Notes: a model not told the origin generated them from the sequence alone. A stretch of 64,000 nt of DNA from Flavobacterium sp. (GCF_027484205.1 NZ_JAIXUB010000025.1:238811-302810); one strand, 5' to 3'. Positions 1 to 8,821 are shown, counted from the first letter of the stretch. Program-made: numbers and translations.

Positions 1-218
1 ATGCCATTGCTGCAAAAATAACAATCACAGAAACATCTGAAAAAATTACTGTTGAAATTATTGATAACGGTATTGGTTTTAATGTTGAAGAAACCTTGCA
101 ATCAAAAGATGCCTTTGGCTTACACAACATTATAGAACGAAGCAAGGCAATTGGTGGTATTGCTACTATATCGTCTTCTGAAAAAGGAACAAAAATCGTA
201 ATCGAAATTAAAAAATAA
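1..218 (+). CDS. NarL-type sensor histidine kinase, C-terminal fragment
   Basis: The last 71 codons of a histidine kinase enter from the left edge; the reading frame is fixed by the stop at 216-218. The ATPase G1 box is visible as DNGIGF and is followed by FGLHNIIERSKAIGG, the late part of an HATPase_c domain as found in kinases of the HisKA_3/NarX class. The sequence then ends with the usual final strand (GTKIVIEIKK). It stops one base before the start of a LuxR-type response regulator, so the two are almost certainly a cognate pair transcribed together. The sensor part, and so the signal, lies outside the window. Confidence 0.9.
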   Translation, partial: AIAAKITITETSEKITVEIIDNGIGFNVEETLQSKDAFGLHNIIERSKAIGGIATISSSEKGTKIVIEIKK

Positions 219-219
219 C

Positions 220-840
220 ATGAAAATTTTAATAGCCGACGATCATCCTTTAACCTTACAAGGTACCGTTTCTTATGTTGAAAAAATGGGACATAAAGTG
301 GTTTGCTCTTGCTCTAATGGCAAAGCAGCATTAAATTACATTCAACTCCACACACCAGATTTAGCCATTTTAGATTTAAATATGCCTGGAATTGACGGTA
401 TAGAAGTAGCCCAAAAAATATTTGAAAATAAAAGTCAAACTAAAATTGTTTTGCTTACTATGCACAATGAAATGAGTATTTTGAATAAGGCAAAAGAATA
501 TAATATTTATGGCTATATTTTAAAAGACAAAGCTTTTCCCGATTTAGAAAATTGTTTGAAAGAAATTGAAAATGGGAAAAAATATTTTTCTACAGCTATG
601 CATAACGATTTTAAATTACATACAAACAACTCAAATGATTTACTATCCGTCTTAACCTTATCTGAAAGAAAAATTATTGAGTTAATTGCTACTCAAAAAA
701 CAAGTAAACAAATTGCCGAATTGTTATTTCTATCTGAAAAAACTGTTGAAGGTCATCGAACAAAAATCATTGAAAAATTAGGAATTCCGAAAGAAAAAAA
801 TGCATTGTTAATTTGGGCAATTCAAAATATTAAAAAATAA
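220..840 (+). CDS. NarL/FixJ-family response regulator
   Basis: This 206-residue protein has an N-terminal receiver domain and a C-terminal LuxR/GerE helix-turn-helix. In the receiver the acidic pair is D7-D8 (ADDHP), the phospho-acceptor is D52 (LDLNMPG), and the conserved switch residues T80 and K102 are present, so it should be phosphorylatable. The DNA-binding part (about 140-200) shows LTLSERKIIELIA and SEKTVEGHRTKI, the typical recognition helix region. It starts one base after the histidine kinase stop, so the pair is translationally coupled. Target genes cannot be told from the sequence; the Crp-like gene 16 bases downstream may share the transcript. Confidence 0.95.
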   Translation: MKILIADDHPLTLQGTVSYVEKMGHKVVCSCSNGKAALNYIQLHTPDLAILDLNMPGIDGIEVAQKIFENKSQTKIVLLTMHNEMSILNKAKEYNIYGYILKDKAFPDLENCLKEIENGKKYFSTAMHNDFKLHTNNSNDLLSVLTLSERKIIELIATQKTSKQIAELLFLSEKTVEGHRTKIIEKLGIPKEKNALLIWAIQNIKK

Positions 841-856
841 ATCCTATTTTTGAAGT

Positions 857-1432
857 ATGTCAAAATTACTTCAAAACATTTCCATACATGTTTCTTTAAC
901 TCCTGAAGAAGAAATTTTATTGTTATCAAAAATAGAAACCAAACAATTTAAAGCCAAAACCATTTTATTGAGTTCAGGTGAAATTGCTAACAGTACCTAC
1001 TTTGTAAATTCTGGTATCTTGAGAAGTTTCAATATTAATGATAACATTATCGAACACGTTTTGCATTTTGCTTGCGAAGGTTGGTGGATTGGTGATATGT
1101 ACAGTTACATTTCCGAAAAACCTGGTAATCTTTTTATTGAAGTATTGGAAGATGCTGAAGTAGTCGTAATTTCAAAAGAAAATCATCAAGAACTTTATAA
1201 AGAAATTCCAAAACTTGAACGCTTTTTCAGAATTCTAGCCGAAAATTCTCTTGTAGCACATCAAGAACGTTTGATGGATAATTTGAGTTTATCTGCTGAA
1301 GAACGATTTGAAAAAATGTGCAAAAAATACCCAACTTTAATTCAGAAAGTAGCTCAAAAACACTTGGCGTCTTATATTGGTGTTACACCTGAATTTTTTA
1401 GTAAGATGAAAAGTAAGTTATTGAGAAAATGA
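857..1432 (+). CDS. Crp/Fnr-family transcriptional regulator
   Basis: This is a 191-residue protein of the short Crp/Fnr type common in Bacteroidota. Residues about 20-110 form a cyclic-nucleotide-binding-like jelly roll (FKAKTILLSSGEIANSTYFV, then GWWIGDMYSY). The C-terminus ends in a helix-turn-helix (HLASYIGVTPEFFSKMKSKL). The canonical cAMP-binding RxS signature is not obvious, so binding of a nucleotide should not be assumed. It follows the response regulator by 16 bases on the same strand and may be cotranscribed. Regulated genes are unknown. Confidence 0.88.
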   Translation: MSKLLQNISIHVSLTPEEEILLLSKIETKQFKAKTILLSSGEIANSTYFVNSGILRSFNINDNIIEHVLHFACEGWWIGDMYSYISEKPGNLFIEVLEDAEVVVISKENHQELYKEIPKLERFFRILAENSLVAHQERLMDNLSLSAEERFEKMCKKYPTLIQKVAQKHLASYIGVTPEFFSKMKSKLLRK

Positions 1433-1700
1433 TTTTCAACTTGTTTGGCGTATTACTTCACACCTTCTAATATCCTGTAAATCAAATTTATACTTTGTTA
1501 TATTCTCATTTTAAGATTCCTGATTTGAAATTATAGAAAATCAACTTTCCACATACTCAAAAATCATCATTTAGTCGACTTTTTTTATTCTTTCATCTAT
1601 TTTTTTGAAAAAATTGAAAAATTTAAGAATGTTCTGATTCTGATTCTTTTTATATTTATATACGAAAATACCCGAACTCACTAACTTAAAATTTAATGTC

Positions 1701-2882
1701 ATGAAAAAAAGATTCAAAAAGAATCAATTTGGCATTTACAAATTGTTTCAATTCAAATTATTTGTTTTATGTATGATGGCTTTTTTGTCATTTCAAAGTG
1801 CAAAAGCTCAATACACAATGATCTCTGATTCTAATTTTGAAGGTTTCCTTATTGCTAATGGCTCCGATAATATTATTGATGGTCAAGTGCTTACAAGCAA
1901 TATCAGCGGAATCACTTCTCTAATCATTAACGCAAGTGGTATTAACAGTCTTGAAGGCATTCAAGATTTTACAAGTTTGACTTATCTGAAAATAGTAAAT
2001 AATAATTTAATAAGCTTGAATGTCAATAGTTTAACAAATTTAACTTACTTAGATTGCTCCTATAATCAAATACAAAATTTGTCCATTAACGGTTTATCCA
2101 ATCTTTCCTATGTTAACTGTTCATCCAATCAATTAACAAGTTTACAACTAACAAACCTCAATTCTATCAATGAGCTTTATTGTTCGACAAATCTTTTAAC
2201 AACGCTTAATCTTACTGGTTTAACAAGTCTTACAGTTTTGAATTGTGATTCTAACAGTTTAACTGATTTAAATGTTGTTGGTTTGAATAACTTAGCGAGT
2301 TTATTCTGTAGTAATAACAATATAATTAGCCTAAATATTAGCTCCTTGACAAGTCTCTACGTTTTAGCATGCAGTTACAATCCATTGACCAATTTAAACA
2401 TTGACGGTTTAACTAATTTACACGATTTATATTTTACAAATTGTAACTTGAGTGTCTTGGATATCCGAAATACTCCTGCTATTTCTAATATTTATAGTTT
2501 TGGCAACCCAAACTTAACTTGCATTTTAGTAAATGATGTTTTTATAGCACAAACCACAATTGGAATTGTAAAAGATTCTTTCACTAACTTTTCTACAGAT
2601 TGTGCGCTCTTGAGTGTACCTATTCAAAATTATACTAATTTTCAATTACTTGCTTATCCAAATCCATTTGAGGAAAATTTCAAGTTACTTTTAAATTCCT
2701 CTTCTACTGAAAAGGTTGAATTAGATATTTATGATATCATGGGAAAATTGATAGAAAAAAGAATATTGGATACAAATGCTTTGAATATTGTAGAAATAGG
2801 ATCAAATTATGCATCAGGATTCTATAATCTTAAAGTATCGCAAGGAGAAAATACCAAAACATTACGTTTACTAAAAAAATAA
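1701..2882 (+). CDS. Secreted leucine-rich-repeat protein with T9SS type A sorting domain
   Basis: This 393-residue protein begins with a basic, hydrophobic Sec signal ending near residue 37 (SFQSAKAQ). About ten LRR units of 21 residues follow (about 70-280; recurring LTSLxxLxCSxNxLTxLNVxG). The last about 80 residues form a type IX secretion C-terminal domain (AYPNPFEENFKLLL, YDIMGKLIEK, ASGFYNLKV, LRLLKK). It is therefore expected to cross the outer membrane through the T9SS and be released or anchored at the surface, where LRRs usually bind proteins or glycans. A clean rho-independent terminator follows. The ligand is unknown. A second LRR protein at 40341-41372 has the same repeat length but no export signal. 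Confidence 0.9.
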   Translation: MKKRFKKNQFGIYKLFQFKLFVLCMMAFLSFQSAKAQYTMISDSNFEGFLIANGSDNIIDGQVLTSNISGITSLIINASGINSLEGIQDFTSLTYLKIVNNNLISLNVNSLTNLTYLDCSYNQIQNLSINGLSNLSYVNCSSNQLTSLQLTNLNSINELYCSTNLLTTLNLTGLTSLTVLNCDSNSLTDLNVVGLNNLASLFCSNNNIISLNISSLTSLYVLACSYNPLTNLNIDGLTNLHDLYFTNCNLSVLDIRNTPAISNIYSFGNPNLTCILVNDVFIAQTTIGIVKDSFTNFSTDCALLSVPIQNYTNFQLLAYPNPFEENFKLLLNSSSTEKVELDIYDIMGKLIEKRILDTNALNIVEIGSNYASGFYNLKVSQGENTKTLRLLKK

Positions 2883-2893
2883 AACCCTAGTTC

Positions 2894-2934
2894 AAAAAAG
2901 CCTTTTCAAGTTTTTGAAAGGGCTTTTTTTTTGC
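2894..2934 (+). terminator. Rho-independent terminator after the LRR gene
   Basis: An A-rich arm with AAGCCTTTTCAA pairs with TTGAAAGGGCTT and is followed by a run of about nine T. It starts 11 bases after the LRR stop codon. Confidence 0.88.
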
Positions 2935-3279
2935 AATTATTCTATATTTATAAAAATGCTCAAAACTATTGTATTATAAAATTGTAAGAATCACTTGTAT
3001 TTTATAATTTTTAAATCATTAGCACACAAAAGAATTTGATTACTACAAGGTAATAAATCCAGTATATAAGTAATAGCACTTTTATTAAATAAAATCATCT
3101 TTTTTCACTAATATATTTATTTCATCGATAAAATAGATTGTTTCAGCGATTTTTTTTGGCTCAATAAAAATTTTAATACGATTTAAAATGATAAATAGCC
3201 GGTTTTATTGACGTACAAGAGCATTTAAGACATAAAAAATGCAGTTCATCGAGTTTTAACCTATTTCGTAGAAAAAAAA

Positions 3280-3309
3280 TTGACAAGAAAAAAATCTTTT
3301 GCATATTTG
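3280..3309 (+). promoter_or_regulatory. Putative promoter for the 47-residue ORF
   Basis: TTGACA at 3280-3285 and TATTTG at 3304-3309 are 18 bases apart. The downstream box is a near match to the Bacteroidota -7 element rather than a perfect TAnnTTTG. It would drive the palindrome and small ORF that follow. Confidence 0.4.
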
Positions 3310-3342
3310 TAATGGGGTTTTGCATTTTGTGATTTATCGGTT

Positions 3343-3360
3343 AACATTTATATAAATGTT
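3343..3360. repeat. Perfect 18-base palindrome
   Basis: The two halves AACATTTAT and ATAAATGTT are exact reverse complements with no spacer. It lies between a putative promoter and the 47-residue ORF, where an operator for a dimeric regulator would be expected. Because it is all A+T except four bases, chance occurrence cannot be excluded. Confidence 0.45.
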
Positions 3361-3382
3361 TAATTTTAAAACCCTTAAACCG

Positions 3383-3526
3383 ATGAAATCAAATAAAAAA
3401 AGAGGTAATAAAAAAGCAACTAAACCTCAAATCTCTACATTTGAAATTATATCTTACATCATTGATATAATAACCTTTATTATTCTTATTGCATCAATTT
3501 TTGGCTGGATAAAAATTCCTAATTAA
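3383..3526 (+). CDS. Possible 47-residue single-pass membrane peptide
   Basis: An ATG-initiated frame of 47 codons encodes a strongly basic N-terminus (MKSNKKRGNKKATK) followed by a hydrophobic helix (about residues 20-41, rich in Ile and Phe) and a short tail. This is a positive-inside single-pass topology as seen in small membrane peptides and type I toxins. It is the only plausible gene in this gene-poor stretch and is preceded by a promoter-like pair and a palindrome. There is no homology I recognise and the ribosome-binding site is weak, so it may not be translated. Confidence 0.4.
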   Translation: MKSNKKRGNKKATKPQISTFEIISYIIDIITFIILIASIFGWIKIPN

Positions 3527-3573
3527 TTACATGTCAATTTCATAGATAAAACACAAATAGTATTTATACTTTA

Positions 3574-3596
3574 AAAAAGGGTTGTTTTCCCTTTCC
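3574..3596 (+). terminator. Weak hairpin after the 47-residue ORF
   Basis: AAAGGG and CCCTTT pair across a seven-base TTGTTTT loop. There is no clear T run after the stem, so it is only a possible terminator or attenuator between the small ORF and the membrane-protein gene. Confidence 0.3.
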
Positions 3597-3652
3597 ATTT
3601 TGGTCTAAATACTTCTATATTCGATATAATTTTAATTTATTAAATTTAAAAT

Positions 3653-4657
3653 ATGAAAGAAAAAAAATTCAAGAAAGAAGCTATTGAAAAAATAAAAGGA
3701 TTAGATCTAAAAATAGACTCTTCCATTCAAGATATTTGTAATACTTCTAATGCAACTTCTTCCAACACTAGAAGTGTCATGTACTCTATCATGATAATAA
3801 TTATACTTGCATGGATAGCTATTTTTAATACGCACAAAGATAATTGGACGGAACAAAGAATAAAAGATTCAACCGAAAAAATTATAAATCTTGAGAAAGA
3901 AATGATTAAATGCAAAAAGCATAATAAAAATTCACCCAAAAGAGATACACTAAATACCAAAGTATCTCTTGAATTAGAAAAGAAAAAATGTGAAAAATTA
4001 ATTGAAAATAAAATCAGTAATATCCAAACAATGAATATTCCTTTATTTGGTTATTCATTCGATATTAATAACTTAGGCTCAATTTTGGGGATTGCCTTTA
4101 TTTTTTTACTTGGAATTCTAAGGTTCACAATTAAAAGAGAAATTTCAAATTTGATTATTTCTATGAATGCTATAACCGATAGATATACAAATGAAGGAAA
4201 CACAATCGATTTTAAGTATTATCTCGATAATGTCAATGAATCTGAAAGAATAGAAGCTATATCCTCCATTAACTATATTAGAAGAAAATACCATTATAAT
4301 CATTTATCGATGAATGAAATTTTCAATTTACCACCTCTTAAAATTGCAGGTGTCGAACTGGAAAATTCAAAAAATGAAGAACGATTTGCAAAATGGATTT
4401 TTTGGTTTCCTGCTGTTAGTTATTTTTTGATAGTAGTTAATGATGGCATCACACTTTTCGAAGGATTTGAGGTAAGTGAAACACATACTTTCATTACTTA
4501 TGGGATAACTTTATTTAGTATGTTTTGCATTTTTATTTTATGTAGAATTTGTCACAGACAAAAGAAAAGATTAATGACCATTTTTAAAGAATTTAAAGAA
4601 AACAATTATATGTTAAGAAAAGAATATGTAGAAGAATTAGAAGAATTAAATGAATAG
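3653..4657 (+). CDS. Four-helix membrane protein upstream of the RM operon, unknown
   Basis: I do not recognise this 334-residue protein. It has a short charged N-terminus, a first membrane helix at about 43-59, a Lys/Glu-rich probable coiled coil at about 65-125, a second helix at about 141-158, a soluble segment of about 85 residues, helices at about 248-266 and 280-299, and a charged C-terminal tail ending in acidic repeats (EELEELNE). There is no enzymatic motif and no cleavable signal. It lies 136 bases upstream of hsdM on the same strand, but hsdM has its own promoter-like element, so membership in the RM unit is a matter of proximity only. The A+T content is high even for this genome. 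Confidence 0.7.
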   Translation: MKEKKFKKEAIEKIKGLDLKIDSSIQDICNTSNATSSNTRSVMYSIMIIIILAWIAIFNTHKDNWTEQRIKDSTEKIINLEKEMIKCKKHNKNSPKRDTLNTKVSLELEKKKCEKLIENKISNIQTMNIPLFGYSFDINNLGSILGIAFIFLLGILRFTIKREISNLIISMNAITDRYTNEGNTIDFKYYLDNVNESERIEAISSINYIRRKYHYNHLSMNEIFNLPPLKIAGVELENSKNEERFAKWIFWFPAVSYFLIVVNDGITLFEGFEVSETHTFITYGITLFSMFCIFILCRICHRQKKRLMTIFKEFKENNYMLRKEYVEELEELNE

Positions 4658-4722
4658 TAATAGAAAGTTAAAATTCAATTTTTGATTCTTAAATCAATTT
4701 TATGTTTTACTTAAAATTAAAC

Positions 4723-4753
4723 TTGTTAAAATGTAATAGTTTTGTTAGGTTTG
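4723..4753 (+). promoter_or_regulatory. Promoter of the hsdM operon
   Basis: TTG at 4723-4725 and TAGGTTTG at 4746-4753 are separated by 20 bases and match the Bacteroidota -33/-7 pattern. The predicted transcript start leaves a leader of about 35 bases before the hsdM ATG. Confidence 0.6.
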
Positions 4754-4793
4754 AATAGACAATAAAACGCCAATAAATAAATCAAACAACATA

Positions 4794-6356
4794 ATGTCAG
4801 AAGAACAAAAGAAACTACTAGAACAACAACTTTGGAATATTGCCAACGAATTACGTGGCAAAATGGATGCCGATGAGTTTCGGGATTATATTTTAGGGTT
4901 TATCTTCTATAAATACTTATCTGAAAAACAATCTATTTTTGCCAATAACCTTTTAGAAACCGAAACCATCAAAGATTATCTAAAAGTGACCGATGTTGAT
5001 GATTTACAAGCCATAAAAGAAGAATCGTTACTAAAATTAGGCTACTTCCTGAAACCTAATGAATTATTCAGTTCTATTGCAAAAAAAGGAAATGCCAATA
5101 CCGAAAACGAAAGCAATTTCATCTTAGAAGATTTGCAGAGTATTTTAGTAAGTATTGAACAAAGTACAATGGGAACCGAAAGTGAAGACGATTTCAATAA
5201 ATTGTTTGAAGACTTAGACCTAAGCAGTACCAAATTAGGAAGAACTACCGAAGCCCGAAATAGTCTTATTGCTAAAGTATTGTTTCATTTAGATAAAATT
5301 GATTTTGCACTACAAGATACTGATGCCGATGTTTTAGGCGATGCTTACGAATATTTAATTGCTCAGTTTGCAAGTGGCGCAGGCAAAAAAGCTGGTGAAT
5401 TTTACACACCTCAACAAGTGTCTAAAATCTTGGCAAAGATTGTAACAACTGGAAAAAAACGACTTAAAAACGTGTACGATCCAACATGCGGTTCAGGATC
5501 GTTGTTGTTGCGTGTAAAACGGGAAGTTGAAGTAGATGAGTTTTTTGGGCAAGAGCTAAACCGCACCACATACAACTTAGCACGAATGAACATGATTTTG
5601 CACGATGTACATTATCGTAACTTTGACATTAAACAAGAAGATACCTTAGAAAACCCACAACATATTGACCAACGTTTTGAGGCTATTGTGGCAAATCCGC
5701 CTTTTTCTGCTAACTGGAAAGGCAAAGAAAACCCATTGAATGAGAACGATGAACGCTTTAGTCAATATGGCAAATTAGCACCAAGCAGTAAAGCCGATTT
5801 TGCTTTTGTGCAACACATGTTGTATCAATTAGCCGATAACGGAACCATGGCGTGCGTGTTACCTCACGGTGTTTTGTTTAGAGGTTCAGCAGAAGCTACC
5901 ATTAGAGAATATTTAATAAAAGAATTGAATTGCTTGGATGCCGTTATTGGATTGCCTGCAAATATTTTTTATGGAACAGGAATACCAACTTGTATTTTGG
6001 TATTGAGCAAGTGCCGAAAAAACGACGACAATGTTTTGTTTATTGATGCCTCGCAAGGTTTTGATAAAGACGGTAACAAAAACAAACTCACTGATGAACA
6101 CGTAGAAACTATTGTAAAAACCTACACAGAGCGTACCAATAAGGATAAGTACAGCAAAGTAGTACCATTAGCCGATATAGAAAAAAACGACTACAACCTC
6201 AACATACCACGTTATGTAGATACATTTGAAGAAGTAGCAAGTATAGATATTGATGCCATTGCTACAGAATTGCATGATTTAGATTTAGCGATTGCCAACA
6301 CTAACGCTACTATTGCCGATTTTTGCAAACAATTAAACATTAAAACGCCTTTTTAA
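4794..6356 (+). CDS. hsdM: Type I restriction-modification system, modification subunit HsdM
   Basis: This 520-residue N6-adenine DNA methyltransferase subunit is full length for its family. An N-terminal HsdM helical domain (about 8-150) is followed by the Rossmann catalytic domain. The SAM-binding motif I is DPTCGSG at 229-235 and the catalytic motif IV is NPPF at 301-304, so it should be active. Family knowledge: two HsdM with one HsdS methylate adenine on both strands of a bipartite site, and addition of HsdR gives the restriction complex. The hsdS start codon lies one base after this stop, which indicates translational coupling. It is the first gene of the RM unit. Confidence 0.97.
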   Translation: MSEEQKKLLEQQLWNIANELRGKMDADEFRDYILGFIFYKYLSEKQSIFANNLLETETIKDYLKVTDVDDLQAIKEESLLKLGYFLKPNELFSSIAKKGNANTENESNFILEDLQSILVSIEQSTMGTESEDDFNKLFEDLDLSSTKLGRTTEARNSLIAKVLFHLDKIDFALQDTDADVLGDAYEYLIAQFASGAGKKAGEFYTPQQVSKILAKIVTTGKKRLKNVYDPTCGSGSLLLRVKREVEVDEFFGQELNRTTYNLARMNMILHDVHYRNFDIKQEDTLENPQHIDQRFEAIVANPPFSANWKGKENPLNENDERFSQYGKLAPSSKADFAFVQHMLYQLADNGTMACVLPHGVLFRGSAEATIREYLIKELNCLDAVIGLPANIFYGTGIPTCILVLSKCRKNDDNVLFIDASQGFDKDGNKNKLTDEHVETIVKTYTERTNKDKYSKVVPLADIEKNDYNLNIPRYVDTFEEVASIDIDAIATELHDLDLAIANTNATIADFCKQLNIKTPF

Positions 6357-6357
6357 G

Positions 6358-7500
6358 ATGGAAACACTACAACCAAAATTGCGGTTTCCTGAGTTTAATG
6401 GGGAATATAAAATAATTTCTTTGAAAGAGATTACAACAAAAATAGGTGATGGTTTACATTCAACACCAAAATATGATGAAAATGGAGACTACTATTTTAT
6501 TAATGGAAATAATTTAGTTGATGGTACTATAAAGTTTTTTGAAACTACTAAAAAAGTTGGTGAAATTGAATTTAAAAAAAACAAAAAACCATTATCAAAT
6601 AAAACAATATTATTATCAATTAATGGTACTATTGGTAGTTTAGCAAATTATAATAATGAAAATATTATTTTAGGCAAAAGTGCTTGTTATATTAATGTAA
6701 ATAACGAAAACGATAAAAGTTATGTTTATTACATATTACAATCAAATAAAGTAATCAACCATTTTAATTCGGAACTTACTGGAACAACAATTAAAAATTT
6801 ATCATTAGGAACAATTAATAAACTTAACATTGAAATACCATCATTACAAGAACAAACCAAAATCGCCAATTTCCTTTCAGCAGTTGACACCAAACTCAAC
6901 CAATTAACCAAAAAGAAAAATCTTTTGGAACAGTATAAAAGAGGAATAATGCAAAAAATCTTTACTCAGGAAATTCGATTTAAAGATGATAACGGAAATG
7001 ATTTTGCGGATTGGGAAGAGAAATTAATAGGGCAAATTCTAAATATTGGAAGCGGGAAGGATTATAAACATTTACAGTCTGGAGATATTCCAGTTTATGG
7101 AACAGGAGGTTTAATGTGCTATGTTGATAATTATTTATATGATGGAGAAACAGTTTGCATTGGAAGAAAAGGAACGATAGACAAACCAATGTATTTTAAT
7201 GAAAAAATTTGGACAGTTGATACATTATTTTACACTTATAATTTTATTAATGCGATTCCAAAATTTGTATATTATACATTTCAAACCATTAATTGGAGGT
7301 TATATAGTGAAGCCTCAGGAGTTCCAAGTCTGTCAAAAAATACAATAGAAAAGATTGAAATATGTATTCCACAAATCGAAGAACAAACCAAAATCGCAAA
7401 TTTTCTTTCGGCGATTGATGAGAAAATAAATCATATTGGTAAGCAATTAGAGCAGACTAATCAGTATAAAAAAGGGTTGTTGCAGCAGCTGTTTGTTTAA
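6358..7500 (+). CDS. hsdS: Type I restriction-modification system, specificity subunit HsdS
   Basis: This 380-residue protein carries two target-recognition domains (about 12-160 and 220-340), each followed by a conserved coiled-coil spacer. The two spacers are internal repeats: EEQTKIANFLSAIDEKIN in the second and QEQTKIANFLSAVDTKLN in the first. Both end in a QYKRG/QYKKG motif. HsdS dictates the two half-sites recognised by the methylase and restriction complexes; the target sequence cannot be read from the protein. The start directly follows hsdM (one base). The near-identical repeats at the DNA level could recombine to exchange half-specificities, but no second or silent hsdS cassette is present in the window. 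Confidence 0.96.
   Translation: METLQPKLRFPEFNGEYKIISLKEITTKIGDGLHSTPKYDENGDYYFINGNNLVDGTIKFFETTKKVGEIEFKKNKKPLSNKTILLSINGTIGSLANYNNENIILGKSACYINVNNENDKSYVYYILQSNKVINHFNSELTGTTIKNLSLGTINKLNIEIPSLQEQTKIANFLSAVDTKLNQLTKKKNLLEQYKRGIMQKIFTQEIRFKDDNGNDFADWEEKLIGQILNIGSGKDYKHLQSGDIPVYGTGGLMCYVDNYLYDGETVCIGRKGTIDKPMYFNEKIWTVDTLFYTYNFINAIPKFVYYTFQTINWRLYSEASGVPSLSKNTIEKIEICIPQIEEQTKIANFLSAIDEKINHIGKQLEQTNQYKKGLLQQLFV
6848..6886 (+). repeat. hsdS internal direct repeat, copy 1
   Basis: This encodes the first coiled-coil spacer of HsdS. Its first 20 bases from AAGAACAAACC onward are identical to the copy at 7379-7417, and the rest differs at a few mostly synonymous positions. The offset is 531 bases (177 codons). 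Confidence 0.85.
7379..7417 (+). repeat. hsdS internal direct repeat, copy 2
   Basis: Second copy of the HsdS spacer repeat, in frame with the first. Such repeats are the usual crossover points for domain shuffling in type I specificity genes. Confidence 0.85.
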
Positions 7501-7511
7501 AATCAAAAGTT

Positions 7512-8756
7512 ATGGAAGTAATAATTAACAATGAAAGAGAATTTTCGGATTATCTGGTAAAAGATTATAATTCTGATTTGGATTACAAAGTTTATACAAA
7601 AATTAGCGTTGGAAATAATAATGACAAAATAATTTTTAATTATAAAATAAGCTTCCCATTAAGTGCATTTTTTTTTAGAAATATATCAAAAAAATATATT
7701 ACTCTAAATGATGCTTTCAATTTTGAATTTAAGAAATGTTCTTTCAATGAAGAAGTGAAAATTTCAGAGATTGAAGCTAATATAACCTTTGATAATTGTG
7801 ATTTTAATGATAATTTGGTTTTACATAGTTTCAAAGGAATTCAAACTTATGTAGACTGTACTTTTATTGAAGGCAAACAAATTAATGCTGAAGACTCCGT
7901 TTTTGATGGAAAAATGCGTTTTCGAACTTGTCATTTTAAAGGAAACGTAAATTTCAGAAATACAACTTTCAGTAATTTAGCAGACTTTTGGAGGTGTGTT
8001 TTTTACAATAAAACTATATTCTACAAAACTGACTTTATGAATATTGTAGTTTTATCAGCCGTAACTTTTAAAGAAGATGTTTTGTTTACTTATTCATTAA
8101 TTGACAAACTCTTACTTTTAAGAGGTGCAAAAGTTGAAAAAGGTTTTGATTTGTCTTTGGCAATAATTACGGGTAAATTAGGATTGTTTGATTTTATTTT
8201 GAATGACTATGAAACTATTATTACTAAAACAGAGAAAGACTATGAAACAGCAGTTTCTGAAACAGCTTTTATACCGCTAAAAAATAAAAGAGAGACTTTT
8301 AGAATACTAAAAAGTAATTTAGAATCTCAAATGAATCTTGCCGAATCTTTAAAGTTTAAAGCTATTGAAAAAGATGCTCTTTTAGAAGAATTGAAACTTG
8401 AAAACGGTTTTTCTAATTTTTTTGAAAGAGCTAATTTATTCTTAAATCGGGTATCAAACAATCATGGAACATCTTACATAAGTGCTTTTGTTTTTATTAT
8501 TGTAGTTGGTTGGTTTTTCTTTTATTGTTCTTTATTAACAACTGATAAGTATATTTTTAATTGGCATATTTCTCAATGGGAATTTAGTGAAGGATTCAAA
8601 TTGTTTATTGAGTTTTTAAACCCAATTCATAAATTTGATTATATAGAAAATACAACATTATCTAGTGCGTGGTTTTATGTATTTGATTTTTTAGGAAAAA
8701 CATTTGTTGGATACGGAATATATCAATTTATACAAGCCTTTAGAAAATATAAATAA
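7512..8756 (+). CDS. Pentapeptide-like beta-helix protein with two C-terminal membrane helices
   Basis: This 414-residue protein has no N-terminal signal. Residues about 70-215 contain degenerate pentapeptide-type coils with regularly spaced Phe/Cys (FKKCSF, FDNCDF, YVDCTF, FRTCHF, FRNTTF, FWRCVF), expected to form a right-handed quadrilateral beta helix. A helical segment follows with the FRILK...NLAESLKFKA pattern seen after pentapeptide domains (260-290), then a membrane helix at about 322-342 and another at about 385-409. The start lies 11 bases after hsdS, so it is probably cotranscribed with the RM genes. Function is unknown. Some pentapeptide proteins mimic DNA (Qnr, MfpA), but nothing here proves that role. 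Confidence 0.75.
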   Translation: MEVIINNEREFSDYLVKDYNSDLDYKVYTKISVGNNNDKIIFNYKISFPLSAFFFRNISKKYITLNDAFNFEFKKCSFNEEVKISEIEANITFDNCDFNDNLVLHSFKGIQTYVDCTFIEGKQINAEDSVFDGKMRFRTCHFKGNVNFRNTTFSNLADFWRCVFYNKTIFYKTDFMNIVVLSAVTFKEDVLFTYSLIDKLLLLRGAKVEKGFDLSLAIITGKLGLFDFILNDYETIITKTEKDYETAVSETAFIPLKNKRETFRILKSNLESQMNLAESLKFKAIEKDALLEELKLENGFSNFFERANLFLNRVSNNHGTSYISAFVFIIVVGWFFFYCSLLTTDKYIFNWHISQWEFSEGFKLFIEFLNPIHKFDYIENTTLSSAWFYVFDFLGKTFVGYGIYQFIQAFRKYK

Positions 8757-8821
8757 TGAACTTACAAACACAATTGTAAAAAGGATTGTCGCTACAACTG
8801 TTTTTGTAAAAATAGAGTTTT

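Larger units (their letters stand above)
2935..3382. other. Gene-poor intergenic stretch
   Basis: About 450 bases of very A+T-rich sequence without a convincing reading frame on either strand. It holds a promoter-like pair near 3280-3309 and a perfect 18-base palindrome at 3343-3360. No tRNA, direct-repeat att pair or transposase remnant was seen. It marks the left edge of the accessory island. Confidence 0.5.
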
